Source: Dickeya chrysanthemi NCPPB 402 (GTDB lineage: Bacteria; Pseudomonadota; Gammaproteobacteria; Enterobacterales; Enterobacteriaceae). Taken from it: 64,000 bases of DNA. Numbering within the stretch: the stretch's first letter is position 1; every line of letters begins with the position of its first letter. Positions 9,966 to 19,330 of this stretch are shown one piece after another. The position numbers and the translations under genes were made by a program. Below the pieces are notes generated by a model. The model was given only the letters and a program-made list of their open reading frames with translations, did not search any database and had not been told where the DNA came from. The stretch covers positions 3,164,056 to 3,228,055 of the forward strand of contig NZ_CM001974.1 of the NCBI RefSeq assembly GCF_000406105.1, in the 5' to 3' direction.

Positions 9966-10976
9966 ATGGCCGAGTTAATCGTTACCCATGAACCTTGGGC
10001 GCTGAAAGAGACATTCACCATTGCACGCGGCAGCAAAACCCACGCCGACGTCATCAAAGTCACGGTGCGTGATGGGCGATACGAAGGGCACGGCGAAAGC
10101 GTGCCTTACGCCCGATACGGCGAGAGCATCGCAGAGGTGCAGGCACAGTTACTGTCGCTGCAATCCGCGGTGTGCCGTGGTCTTGACCGCCTCACCTTGC
10201 AAACGTTGCTGCCGCCGGGTGCCGCGCGTAATGCGCTGGATTGCGCACTGTGGGATCTCGACGGCCAGCGGCATGCCACACCGGTGTGGCGGCTGGCCGG
10301 GTTGCCGTGCCCGGAGCCCATCGTCAGCGCATTCACCCTGTCGCTGGATACCCCGGAACGCATGGGGCAAGCGGCGCAGCGTCATGCCCATCGCCCGTTG
10401 CTGAAACTCAAACTGGTGGATGAACACGACATCGAGCGGGTCGCCGCGGTGCGCCGGTCGGCACCGCAAGCGCAGTTAATCGTGGATGCCAACGAAGGCT
10501 GGAATGTGGCGCTGTATCTGAAACTGGTACCGGAACTGCAACGCCTTGGCGTCAGCCTGATTGAGCAGCCGCTGCCCGCCCAAGACGATGATGCGCTGGC
10601 CGCGTTACCACGGCCGATTCCCTTATGCGCCGACGAGTCCTGCCATGACCGTCGGTCACTGCCGGGGCTGGCGACACGCTACGACATGGTCAATATCAAA
10701 CTGGACAAAACCGGCGGGTTGACCGAAGCGCTGCTGCTGCGTCAGGCGGCTCAAGCGCAAGGGCTGAAGATCATGGTGGGGTGTATGGTCAGCACCTCGT
10801 TGTCGATGGCGCCGGCCACACTGGTGGCGCAAGGTGCGGAGATCGTCGATCTCGACGGGCCGTTGCTGCTGGCGGATGACCGGGTCGGCGGGTTGGAATG
10901 GCGCGGTAGCCAGTTGTATTTACCTGAAGAGGGATTGTGGGGCCACCCCCGCCCTTGTTTAACGGGAGTTGTGTAA
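9966..10976 (+). CDS. dgcA: DgcA-like epimerase/racemase, enolase superfamily
   Basis: This is a 336-residue member of the muconate-lactonising/dipeptide-epimerase branch of the enolase superfamily. The expected active-site elements can be read in order: the K-x-K lysines in LLKLKLV, metal ligands Asp in IVDANEGW, Glu in LIEQPLP and Asp in LCADES, and the second lysine in NIKLDKTGG. The family includes L-Ala-D/L-Glu epimerase and DgcA, which racemises N-acetyl-D-glutamate to the L form. Pairing with a DgcN-like gene favours the DgcA role. Its stop overlaps the start of the transaminase gene (TAATG), so the two are translationally coupled. Confidence 0.75.
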   Translation: MAELIVTHEPWALKETFTIARGSKTHADVIKVTVRDGRYEGHGESVPYARYGESIAEVQAQLLSLQSAVCRGLDRLTLQTLLPPGAARNALDCALWDLDGQRHATPVWRLAGLPCPEPIVSAFTLSLDTPERMGQAAQRHAHRPLLKLKLVDEHDIERVAAVRRSAPQAQLIVDANEGWNVALYLKLVPELQRLGVSLIEQPLPAQDDDALAALPRPIPLCADESCHDRRSLPGLATRYDMVNIKLDKTGGLTEALLLRQAAQAQGLKIMVGCMVSTSLSMAPATLVAQGAEIVDLDGPLLLADDRVGGLEWRGSQLYLPEEGLWGHPRPCLTGVV

Positions 10977-11836
10977 TGTCACGTACTGTTTATGTCAACG
11001 GGCACTATCTGCCTGAGGAACACGCCACGATTTCAGTGTTCGATCGCGGATTTCTGTTTGCCGATGCGGTGTATGAAGTCACCGCCGTGGTCAACGGCCG
11101 GTTGGCGGAATTCGATGGCCACATGGCGCGGCTGGCGCGCTCCTGTCGCGAGCTGAACCTGCGTTTGCCGGTCAGTCTGGAGGACTTGCGGGAGATCCAT
11201 CTGGCACTGATCGAGCAAAATCGGCTGGAAGAAGGCGGCATCTATCTGCAACTCAGCCGCGGCAGCACCGGCGATCGTGATTTTACGTTCCCGGCTGACG
11301 CCACGCCGACGCTGGTGTTGTTTACCCAGTCCCGCCCGGTTATTCATCACCCCTGTGCGGAAAAAGGTATTCGCGTCATCACCTGTCCGGACCTGCGCTG
11401 GCACCGGCGCGACATCAAGACCGTCAGCCTGTTGATGGCCTGCATGGCGAAGGAGTGGGCGCACGCCAAAGGCGCCGACGACGCCTGGCTGGTGGAAAAC
11501 GGCCTGATTACCGAAGGCAGCTCCAGCAACTGTTTTATCGTCGATGCCGACAACCATCTGATCACCCGGCCGCTTAGCAACGACATCCTGCACGGCATTA
11601 CCCGCAAAGCGTTGCTGCAACTGGCGGCCGACCAGCATCTGACGGTGGAAGAGCGGGCGTTTACCCCACAGGAGGCGTGCGCCGCCAAAGAAGCGTTTAT
11701 CAGTTCCGCCACCACCTTTGTCTGGCCGGTGGTGGAGATCGACGGCGTCAGGATTGGCGATGGGCGTCCCGGCCCGCTGGCACGCCGATTGCGGGACATT
11801 TATGTCGACATGGTGCGCGCCCAAACCGGCGGCTAA
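10976..11836 (+). CDS. D-amino-acid transaminase (PLP fold type IV)
   Basis: This is a 286-residue class IV aminotransferase of the D-alanine aminotransferase group, which exchanges amino groups between D-amino acids and 2-oxo acids. The N-terminal SRTVYVNGHYLP and DRGFLFADAVYE, the PLP-binding lysine in RRDIKTVSLL, and the phosphate-binding GLITEGSSSNCF are all present. The frame extends upstream, but the ATG at 10976 overlaps the dgcA stop and follows a GGGAG. Its place after dgcN and dgcA suggests that other D-amino acids are funnelled through D-glutamate. Branched-chain aminotransferase or aminodeoxychorismate lyase are less likely. Confidence 0.85.
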   Translation: MSRTVYVNGHYLPEEHATISVFDRGFLFADAVYEVTAVVNGRLAEFDGHMARLARSCRELNLRLPVSLEDLREIHLALIEQNRLEEGGIYLQLSRGSTGDRDFTFPADATPTLVLFTQSRPVIHHPCAEKGIRVITCPDLRWHRRDIKTVSLLMACMAKEWAHAKGADDAWLVENGLITEGSSSNCFIVDADNHLITRPLSNDILHGITRKALLQLAADQHLTVEERAFTPQEACAAKEAFISSATTFVWPVVEIDGVRIGDGRPGPLARRLRDIYVDMVRAQTGG

Positions 11837-11842
11837 GGCGGA

Positions 11843-11880
11843 CCTCATCCGGGCAACGATGCGCTCGGATGAGGCATTTT
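11843..11880 (+). terminator. Terminator after the dgcNA-transaminase operon
   Basis: A 9-bp stem CCTCATCCG/CGGATGAGG, with a 14-nt loop, is followed by GCATTTTC right after the transaminase stop. It also separates this operon from the convergent DKNYY gene. Confidence 0.6.
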
Positions 11881-11891
11881 CACGCCGCGCG

Positions 11892-12824
11892 CTACCCCTT
11901 ACGGCACAGCGGGCGACCGTTGACCTTGCCGGAACCGCACTGCCAACGGGCTTTGCCGTCGCTGATGGTATAGCCGTTGGCATCCGGCTCAACCTTGACA
12001 TCACGCGGGTTCAGCCCGGCCAGTTGCACCGGCTCTACCCCCAAAAACCAGAGGTGCTCGCCGTCGGTCGCCAGTTTTTCATTATTCGGCAGCATATGAA
12101 TATCCGCCGTTTTCACCCCGTCCGGCATAGCCGGGTACGGCCGGCCAAATACATAAAACCCGTTTTTGTCCAATGCGGTATTGAACGTCAGACAACGGAA
12201 GCTGGCGGCATCGCCATCGGCACGTTGCTCGCCCCGGTAGTAAAGGCTACCGTCAATGGTGGCCCAGCCAAAACAACTGCCCGCGCTCGGCGGCTGTTTT
12301 TGATAAGGGATGACGCTGGTTTCATTCTCCACGAAATAGTAATTCTGCTTGTCGAACGCCTGATTGCGGGCCAGCGTTTTAAAACTGGCGACATCCACGC
12401 CGTTCAGCGCTTCGCCGTCAGGCAACCAGACATGATGACGATCGCGGAAGAATGGAAAATCCAACGCCTGAAAACTGTCGGCGTCGATATCCTGTTTCAT
12501 ACGCTCGCAACCGGCGAAAGAACCGACATTGGTAATCAAAAACGTCTCATAGCGTAGCCTGGCGCCGTCAGGCTTGAAACCGGCCGGCAACGGCTGCTGA
12601 TTACAGTAGTAACGTGAGCCGGACACCGCCAGCGCTACGCGTTTCTCACGCAGCAATACCCGAAAATCGTCCGGCTTTGCACCCTCAAGCACCTGCGGAT
12701 CCGCATTCACCGACACCCGGTACACCACCTTATCCTGCTCGACCTGATAAGGCGGCTTCACGTCCGCCTGCGCCGACCAGGCCGCCATACTCAGCAACAA
12801 AGCAAGATATCCGTTCTGTTTCAT
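11892..12824 (-). CDS. Secreted DKNYY-family protein
   Basis: The 310-residue product has a Sec signal peptide (about residues 1-20, ending SAQA) and then aromatic repeats. The family hallmark is DKQNYYFVENETSV in the middle, with further copies such as DKNGFYVFGRPYP. DKNYY proteins are of unknown biochemical role and are commonly periplasmic or surface-exposed. This gene is the last on the minus strand after the T6SS operon, 60 nt beyond the Sel1 lipoprotein gene. It may be an accessory or immunity-type protein of that cluster, but nothing in the sequence proves it. Confidence 0.7.
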   Translation of the reverse strand: MKQNGYLALLLSMAAWSAQADVKPPYQVEQDKVVYRVSVNADPQVLEGAKPDDFRVLLREKRVALAVSGSRYYCNQQPLPAGFKPDGARLRYETFLITNVGSFAGCERMKQDIDADSFQALDFPFFRDRHHVWLPDGEALNGVDVASFKTLARNQAFDKQNYYFVENETSVIPYQKQPPSAGSCFGWATIDGSLYYRGEQRADGDAASFRCLTFNTALDKNGFYVFGRPYPAMPDGVKTADIHMLPNNEKLATDGEHLWFLGVEPVQLAGLNPRDVKVEPDANGYTISDGKARWQCGSGKVNGRPLCRKG

Positions 12825-12884
12825 AGATGTTCCTTTATATTACCGCGAATGTTTTATCCATTAAATCAATAATTTATATAAAAA

Positions 12885-14252
12885 TCACTGTGTATCCGTG
12901 TCCTTGCCTGTTGACCAGTGCATCGCCAGTTTCTGGCCGGCTTTGATTTCATCCGGCTGCATGGCGGCTTCCAGATCGTTGCGGGCCGCCAGCGCCTCCG
13001 CCATACCCTCGGTAGCGGCCAGCGAATACCAGGCGTAGGCGTGAATACGGTTACGGGATGCGCCCAGCCCATCCTGACGCATCATCCCCATACGATACTG
13101 CGCCATACGGTTGCCGTCATGCGCCGCGAAGCGATATTGCTTCATCGCTTCCACATAATCGGCTTTACCGCCCTGACCGAGCCGCAATATTTCGCCATAC
13201 GCCAGGCGGGATTCGGTATCACCGGTCGCCGCCGCGTTGGCGAACACCTCGCGGGCGCGCTCCAGTTCGCCGCGCTTGAGCAACCACTCGCCCAGTTCAC
13301 GCTGAGCCGGCACATAGCCCGCAGACGACGCCAGCACCAGATAGTGTTCCCGTTTGGCGGCGTCCGACTGCATCTGGCTCAGTTTGTAATCCGCCTCGCC
13401 ATTACCCTTGCCAGAAGCGCGATCCAACCAGTAGTGCGCCTGTTTGTCGTTCTTCGCCAGCCCTTTATTGCCGTCGCGGTAAGCCTGTGCCAGCCACAGC
13501 TGTGCATCAGCTTCGCCGTTGGCGGCCGCTTTCTGATACCAGTCGAGTGCGTCTTTACCGTCGGCGTGTCTCGCCATCCATAACTGAGCCTGCGGCTGCC
13601 CTCGGTCCGCCGCCCGGAAATACCAGCGCTCGGCCAGATCGGTGCGCTTTGCCACCCCTTTGCCCTGTTCATAGCGCTGAGCCAGTTGATATTGCGCGTC
13701 GCGGTTACCCTGTTCCGCCGCTTTCTCAACCCATTCGCTCGCTTCTTTTTCGGCGCCGGGGTGCGCGGCATACCACTGCGCCACCACCAGTTGCGCCGGT
13801 GCATAGCGGTTGTCCGCCGCCCGTTCGAATGCATCCAGACAGGCGGCTACCAGTTTGCCCTGATGCTGCGCCTGACAGTCGGTACCCAGCCGGTAGCCGG
13901 CTTCGCCACTGCCCAGCCGCGAGGCTTTTTGCCACCACTGGCGCGCCAGCGGGGTATTTTTCGGTTCGCCCAAGCCGGCCTGATACCAGTCGCCCACCTG
14001 TAACGCCGCCGCGGCACGGGTTTCACTGGCGCCGGACAGCTCCGTTAATTCCGCCGCTTTTTGCATCCACTGCATCGCCTCGACGTAATGCGAGCGCGAT
14101 GCCAGTTGCTTCGCCAGCCTGAACTGGGCCTCACCGTTGCCGCTCTGTGCCGATTTGCGCAAGTCCGCGTCGGACAGCGACGACACCGGCGCCTGACAGG
14201 CGGTTAGCAGACAGACGGTCAACGCCGCCAATACTCGTGTTTTTCTCATCAT
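12885..14252 (-). CDS. Sel1-repeat lipoprotein
   Basis: This is a 455-residue protein with a lipoprotein signal: the lipobox LLTAC predicts lipidation at about Cys 19. The rest is made of Sel1-like repeats of roughly 36 residues, recognisable by GNGEAQFRLA, GNRDAQYQLAQRYEQG and NGEADAQLWLAQAYRDG. Such solenoids bind other proteins in the periplasm. It begins about 70 nt after vasL on the same strand. Sel1-repeat proteins occur as T6SS immunity proteins in some bacteria, so an immunity or assembly role is possible; a housekeeping envelope role is an alternative. Confidence 0.8.
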   Translation of the reverse strand: MMRKTRVLAALTVCLLTACQAPVSSLSDADLRKSAQSGNGEAQFRLAKQLASRSHYVEAMQWMQKAAELTELSGASETRAAAALQVGDWYQAGLGEPKNTPLARQWWQKASRLGSGEAGYRLGTDCQAQHQGKLVAACLDAFERAADNRYAPAQLVVAQWYAAHPGAEKEASEWVEKAAEQGNRDAQYQLAQRYEQGKGVAKRTDLAERWYFRAADRGQPQAQLWMARHADGKDALDWYQKAAANGEADAQLWLAQAYRDGNKGLAKNDKQAHYWLDRASGKGNGEADYKLSQMQSDAAKREHYLVLASSAGYVPAQRELGEWLLKRGELERAREVFANAAATGDTESRLAYGEILRLGQGGKADYVEAMKQYRFAAHDGNRMAQYRMGMMRQDGLGASRNRIHAYAWYSLAATEGMAEALAARNDLEAAMQPDEIKAGQKLAMHWSTGKDTDTQ

Positions 14253-14321
14253 GTTACCGTCATTACCCCTGGTGATATCCGGCGATGCCGCCGGGCGGCG
14301 TCCCCACCCGGCACGACGGCC

Positions 14322-15755
14322 TTACCTGCCGCTATCGCCTTGCTGCAACCGATACAACCGGATGGTGAACGCACGCAGCTCATCTTCCATGCCGCGCAGT
14401 TCCGCCGGGGTCAGCGACTGACGGGCCGCTTTGCGCGCCTCCAGTGTCCGCAAGCGAATGCCGAACGGCACATCGGACGCCAGATCTTGCTGAATATCAT
14501 AAAGTTGTGACTTCAGGTACGAAATAGTCACCGTGCGGCGCTGCTTCTCCAGATCCAGCAGTTGTTGCAGCGTATCGCCCACCCCGGCGCGTGCCTGCTC
14601 GTAACCGCTGACACGCGGCGGCTTGTCACCTTGCTGACGATCAAGGGCTAGCTGCCACTGCCGGTCCATCTCTTTCACCGCCAGCGAGTCGGGATACAGC
14701 TGTTGCATCACGCCTTTGAGCCCTTCGCCATACTGGTACAAATAGAACGACGACGCGTTCTTCACCTGTTCCAGTTGCGCCTGATAGCGGTTGGTCAGCT
14801 CGCCTTCCATGCTTTGCAGCTTCTGCTCGCCCAATACGATGCGCACCCGGCGGATATCATTGTGATCGGGTGCCGCCGGCAGCGTATACGCCGGTTGCTG
14901 CAACAACGCCAGCGCCTCGGCTTTCTGCTCCTGCCAGTACTGCCAACCGGTGATGGCCGCCACCGGCAACGCGCAGGTCAGCACGCCGCAGGCAAACCAG
15001 AACCAGCCCGGTCTCGGTTTACGATGCGCTTCAATTTTCAATACGGTAGGTTTCATCTGCCCTTTCTCCCGCCCGACCAGAATACTGCCCGACGGCAGCG
15101 CCGGCTGGGCAGCCGCCGCCACAGACGCCATTCCGCCCGGCTCCATATCGGACTGGAAGAACACCATCGGCGGAATCTGCATATCCTGCTGTTTTTTCAG
15201 CGTTTGATCGTCAGAGACAATCACAATCTCGGTTTCATCGAACAGGTGGGTGTAGCCTTCGATAAAGTGCAGCAGGTTCTCCACCCGGGGAATGCGGCTC
15301 AGGCCCGAGTTATGCAGCTTTTCGCTCATCAGTTGCAACGCGCGTTCGCAGCGATACACCAGCCGTTTGTGTTCGTGGCTGATGGCGTACTGGCGAATTA
15401 CCTCGCTGATGCGGGCGATAAACCAGTCCAGAATTTCGATACGCGCCCGCTCCTGATGCACCGGCGGCCAGAAGTTTTCCCACTGGGTGACGATCAGGTT
15501 GGCGAGGAACTCGCAGCCTTCGGTAAAGCCGTTCAACCCGGCCAGACGCGAGCGCGCCAGGGTGAAATAGATAGCGGTTTGCAGGTCAACGCCCTGTTTC
15601 TCAAAAATCGCGGTCGCCATATCGTGCACCCGCATCCAGTCCACTTCCGGGCGGGAGGCATGGCTCAGCTTGTTGATTTCCGCACGTAACGCCTCGTACT
15701 CAGGCAACATCCGTGGATCACGGCCCACTTTCAGGGCCTGTTGTGCATCTTGCAT
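14322..15755 (-). CDS. vasL: T6SS ImpA-family protein VasL
   Basis: This 477-residue protein has an ImpA N-terminal domain (about residues 1-200, with DWMRVHDMATAIFEK and WENFWPPVHQERA), one membrane helix (about 245-265, WFWFACGVLTCALPVAAIT) and a charged coiled C-terminal region of the VasL type. It is related to TssA but has a membrane anchor and a different C-terminus, like the VasL/TagA proteins that hold the distal end of the sheath in other T6SSs. It follows tssM by about 50 nt. The gene start lacks a strong ribosome binding site. Confidence 0.82.
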   Translation of the reverse strand: MQDAQQALKVGRDPRMLPEYEALRAEINKLSHASRPEVDWMRVHDMATAIFEKQGVDLQTAIYFTLARSRLAGLNGFTEGCEFLANLIVTQWENFWPPVHQERARIEILDWFIARISEVIRQYAISHEHKRLVYRCERALQLMSEKLHNSGLSRIPRVENLLHFIEGYTHLFDETEIVIVSDDQTLKKQQDMQIPPMVFFQSDMEPGGMASVAAAAQPALPSGSILVGREKGQMKPTVLKIEAHRKPRPGWFWFACGVLTCALPVAAITGWQYWQEQKAEALALLQQPAYTLPAAPDHNDIRRVRIVLGEQKLQSMEGELTNRYQAQLEQVKNASSFYLYQYGEGLKGVMQQLYPDSLAVKEMDRQWQLALDRQQGDKPPRVSGYEQARAGVGDTLQQLLDLEKQRRTVTISYLKSQLYDIQQDLASDVPFGIRLRTLEARKAARQSLTPAELRGMEDELRAFTIRLYRLQQGDSGR

Positions 15756-15807
15756 ATCAGGTCATCCGGCTACGGGCGAGCAGGGACAAACCCGCTCGCC
15801 CTCTGGG

Positions 15808-18800
15808 TTAATAGAGAGAATCAGGCAGTTTGAACTGGCTAAACAGGCCACCGGCAAACGGGTTGTGGCTGGCGTCGGTATAAACGCGATAGGTCATGCC
15901 GCCTTGTTCCAGCGAGAAACGCACGTCGAAGGTATTGTCGTTGACCTGCGTCAGTTGGCCGTTGGTCAACAGGCGGAACATCGCCCACGGGCCGGTGAAG
16001 CTCAGGCTGCGCGGCGAGCGTTCACGGTCATCCGGCACCAGCGTCAGCTTGCTTTCGGCGCCGTCACGCATACTGTTCGGCCACACCAGCGGCGTCTTAG
16101 TGCGGCGTCCGTGGCTGTACTCCAGCAACTGGCCGTCCAGGTTCAGCACGCTGCGGCGTTTGTTGGCGGTCAGTTCCACCGGCTCCACCACAAAGTGGAT
16201 TTCCAGACTGCCTTGTGCGTTAAACAGCGTCTGGCGGATACGGGTGGCGCGATCGAGCTGTTTCACCAGATCGGTTTGCATTACCGACGCGCCTTCCCCT
16301 TCCAGCATCCCGCCGTCCATAATGGATTTGAGGTTGGTCTGGTAGAAGCTGTCCAATGTCCCGCCGACGGCAAAGAAGCGCTCCATCTCGGACAACGGCA
16401 CATCCTTGTCGGAAGACGGGTTGAACGGGTAGCGATCGGCCAGTTTGTCGTTGAACGGCGTCACCACTTTGTCCAGCCACTCCTGATTGAGTGAAGACAT
16501 GGCAAGACCGGTCACCAGACTGGCGCTTTCTCCCGCCAGTTGGCCGACCCAGCGATCGAGCGGCGACGGCAGGCTGCGCGCATACTGCTGCAACGCGAAC
16601 ACCGGGTCGGCGAACTTGTTGCCCTGACGCGCCTGCACCGCTTTCAACGCCGCCTGTCCCGGATCCGTCGCATTCACAATCTGATCGAGATAGTGGTAGA
16701 GATCGGTCAGCTTCTGATTGACCTCCTGCACCAGCGGCCCCTGTTCACCCCGACCGCTCAGCGCGGCGTTAATCGTCATGAACGGACGACCGATACGGGT
16801 ATTGATGCCCTGCGCGGTGTCGTTCTCGTCATCCGCCAGTTTGCGGATGCGGGTGTTGTCGCTCACCGTGGTCAACACCCGCTGAAACGGCTGATCATTA
16901 CCGGTAATGTCGGTCAGAATGTTCAGCGCCTGCTCCGGGCTTTCCAACGGCTGCACATCAATATTCGCCAGCGCTTTTTGCCACTGGTTGATGTAGTCGG
17001 TGATGTAGCGATCGTTCACCTGACGCAGAATTTCCTTACGGTCGGCCTCGCTCAGGTGCGCACGCTCACGCTGGCCCAGCACCCAGGCATCCAGCGCGGT
17101 CAGGTCCAGCAGCGTCTTATCCTGCTTGAGGTAGAAATCGCTGAAGCCGGGATAGGTCAGCAGCCGCGGCACCATGCCCGCCTTGTCGTTACGCAGCGAG
17201 AATACCGAGTCAAACGTCGGTCCCACCTCGTCGCGGAGAGCCAAATCCGGCGGCAGCACCTGCGTCGCCTTCATCACCAGACTCTGGTAGACGCGCTGGT
17301 ACATCGGCAGCTTGCTCAGCTCGCGTTGGGCGGCGGCGATCGGGTCGACGAACGGCGCGAAGGTCGAAATCGCCACCGCGTCTTTCTGCTCGCGGGACTG
17401 GTGCCAGTCGGTCCTCTCCAGCGCGTAATCCAGATGCTGCATCAACTGTTCCTGCACCTTGCCCTGACCGGGGAACGCCTTCTGCCAGCGCAGCGCCATA
17501 AACTGCTCCACCAGCGTCTTGTTACGCCCGGAGGCGTCGTCCAGCATCCGCATCACCCGCAAAATCGTGAGTTTTTGCTCGCTGCCGGCCGGCGCCTGAT
17601 TCAGGTCTTCCAGTAGCCCCTGCATCACCGCCGGCAAGAAGCGCTGGTTAAGCATTTGCAGGTAGGAACCTTCCACGTAAGGACCGATCTTATCGCCCTG
17701 ATACAAGCCAAGATCCGCCAGCATCGGCGTACGTTCATGGTAGTTGCCGAACGACAGGGTGGCGTCGCGGATCAGGTTCAGGCGCGGCAGTTGCTGGTAA
17801 CCGTAGCCTGCCTGCCCTTCCAGCTCGTTGGTGCCGATGAACGCCTGCGCCTTGGTCAGCACATTACGACCGGCTTCTTCGTTGACCCGGTAGAAATGGT
17901 GCCAACTGCCGATCATCGCCAGCCCAAACAGCACCATGCAGGTAATACCGATGCTCATGCGGCGACGGCGATAGAGGCTGTGCAGCCGGTTTTCCCCCGC
18001 CAGACTGGCCTCCGGGAAAATCACCTCCGGGAACAATTTCTGTACAAAGAAGGTATTGGATTCACCGCGCATCGCCGCATTAATCGGCTCCGGCAATTGG
18101 TAACGGCGGGAAGCGGACTGAGCGAAGGCATCAAACGGCACGCCCTGCTGGTACACCGAACTGGCGTAAACGCCGCGTACCAGAAATGCACGGTCGTCGC
18201 CGGTCGCCAGTGTTTCGTTCAACACTTCCGTTACGTAATCCTTCAGCCCGGCCAGTTGGCGCACGAAGGCGAACAGCGTATTGCGCACGCCGTTGTCCGA
18301 CTGCGTCAGCAGCATTTCCGGCAAATTATTGTTGAGGCTGGTGATCCACTCATCCCAGAAGCGCTCCAGCTCCTCCAGCCAGCCTTTGCCGTGGCTGGCC
18401 TGCGGGGTAAACGTCACCCCCAACACCGCCTGACGTGCCTCCCGGTTCAGCGACCGGTACACCACGTCAAAACCACGCAGCATATCCAGACGGGTCAGCG
18501 CCACATACAGCGGCAGGCGGGTATTGATATTGACCGCAATCTCCTGCAGGCGGGCGCGCATCACCTGCGCATAGGCCTTGCGCTCTGACACGCTGGCCTG
18601 CGACAGCCAGGAGAGATCGATAGTCAGCACCAGTCCGTTCAGCGGCTGGCGACGGCGGTTAAGGCTCAACCACTGTAACAAATGCTGCCACAGGCGGGCG
18701 TGACGCCCGGCCGACGGCTCTGCGCCGACTTCCGGTTGCGCCAGCAAGTGACCACTCGGATCCCAGATCACCGCCGATTCACCGACCCAACTGTTCACCT

Positions 18801-19305
18801 GCTGGCCGCCAGCGACTTCACGCAACTCCGCATCCAGTTTCGGGTTGAGCTTATTGGCCGGGTTAGCACGATGGATCAGGCTGCTTTTGCCGCTGCCGGA
18901 CAGGCCGATCGCCAGATACCAGGGCATGGCGTACAGCGCCTTTTTGCCGAGCTGGGTTTGAAACGCCTGTAGCCAACGGTCCAGAAAGGTTTGCTGGCTA
19001 TCAACGTATACCTGCAAGGGGTCTTGCTCGATAGTCTGCTGTTCCCGGCGTTCCGCACGCAGTTGCTGTACCCGACGCCAGACACGCCAGGCGCTGTAGG
19101 CAAAGCCCAGCCACAGCCAGACCAGCGTGAACACCACGCGGCCCCACACGCTTTGCAGCGGACGCATCTCGCCGAGGGTCAGACGCGGCCCCAGCCACCA
19201 GGCCAGCACCAGCGCCACCACCCATACCACCACCCCCAGCAGCAGCCAGGACGGTTTCAGTTTCGGCAGCTGTTGCCGCAGAAAGGTAATGATTATTTTC
19301 AACAT
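15808..19305 (-). CDS. tssM: T6SS membrane-complex ATPase-like protein TssM (IcmF/VasK)
   Basis: TssM spans the inner membrane and periplasm and, with TssJ and TssL, forms the trans-envelope channel that anchors the T6SS baseplate. The 1165-residue product has two N-terminal membrane helices (about residues 18-38 and 57-74), a cytoplasmic domain with an intact Walker A (GLSGSGKSSL, near residue 135), a third helix near 450 and a long periplasmic C-terminal region with the IcmF-related and DUF1215-type portions. Length is normal for the family. It begins about 25 nt after the tssA stop. Confidence 0.95.
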   Translation of the reverse strand: MLKIIITFLRQQLPKLKPSWLLLGVVVWVVALVLAWWLGPRLTLGEMRPLQSVWGRVVFTLVWLWLGFAYSAWRVWRRVQQLRAERREQQTIEQDPLQVYVDSQQTFLDRWLQAFQTQLGKKALYAMPWYLAIGLSGSGKSSLIHRANPANKLNPKLDAELREVAGGQQVNSWVGESAVIWDPSGHLLAQPEVGAEPSAGRHARLWQHLLQWLSLNRRRQPLNGLVLTIDLSWLSQASVSERKAYAQVMRARLQEIAVNINTRLPLYVALTRLDMLRGFDVVYRSLNREARQAVLGVTFTPQASHGKGWLEELERFWDEWITSLNNNLPEMLLTQSDNGVRNTLFAFVRQLAGLKDYVTEVLNETLATGDDRAFLVRGVYASSVYQQGVPFDAFAQSASRRYQLPEPINAAMRGESNTFFVQKLFPEVIFPEASLAGENRLHSLYRRRRMSIGITCMVLFGLAMIGSWHHFYRVNEEAGRNVLTKAQAFIGTNELEGQAGYGYQQLPRLNLIRDATLSFGNYHERTPMLADLGLYQGDKIGPYVEGSYLQMLNQRFLPAVMQGLLEDLNQAPAGSEQKLTILRVMRMLDDASGRNKTLVEQFMALRWQKAFPGQGKVQEQLMQHLDYALERTDWHQSREQKDAVAISTFAPFVDPIAAAQRELSKLPMYQRVYQSLVMKATQVLPPDLALRDEVGPTFDSVFSLRNDKAGMVPRLLTYPGFSDFYLKQDKTLLDLTALDAWVLGQRERAHLSEADRKEILRQVNDRYITDYINQWQKALANIDVQPLESPEQALNILTDITGNDQPFQRVLTTVSDNTRIRKLADDENDTAQGINTRIGRPFMTINAALSGRGEQGPLVQEVNQKLTDLYHYLDQIVNATDPGQAALKAVQARQGNKFADPVFALQQYARSLPSPLDRWVGQLAGESASLVTGLAMSSLNQEWLDKVVTPFNDKLADRYPFNPSSDKDVPLSEMERFFAVGGTLDSFYQTNLKSIMDGGMLEGEGASVMQTDLVKQLDRATRIRQTLFNAQGSLEIHFVVEPVELTANKRRSVLNLDGQLLEYSHGRRTKTPLVWPNSMRDGAESKLTLVPDDRERSPRSLSFTGPWAMFRLLTNGQLTQVNDNTFDVRFSLEQGGMTYRVYTDASHNPFAGGLFSQFKLPDSLY

Positions 19306-19330
19306 AAGTGACCATTCAACTCCGAATGTC

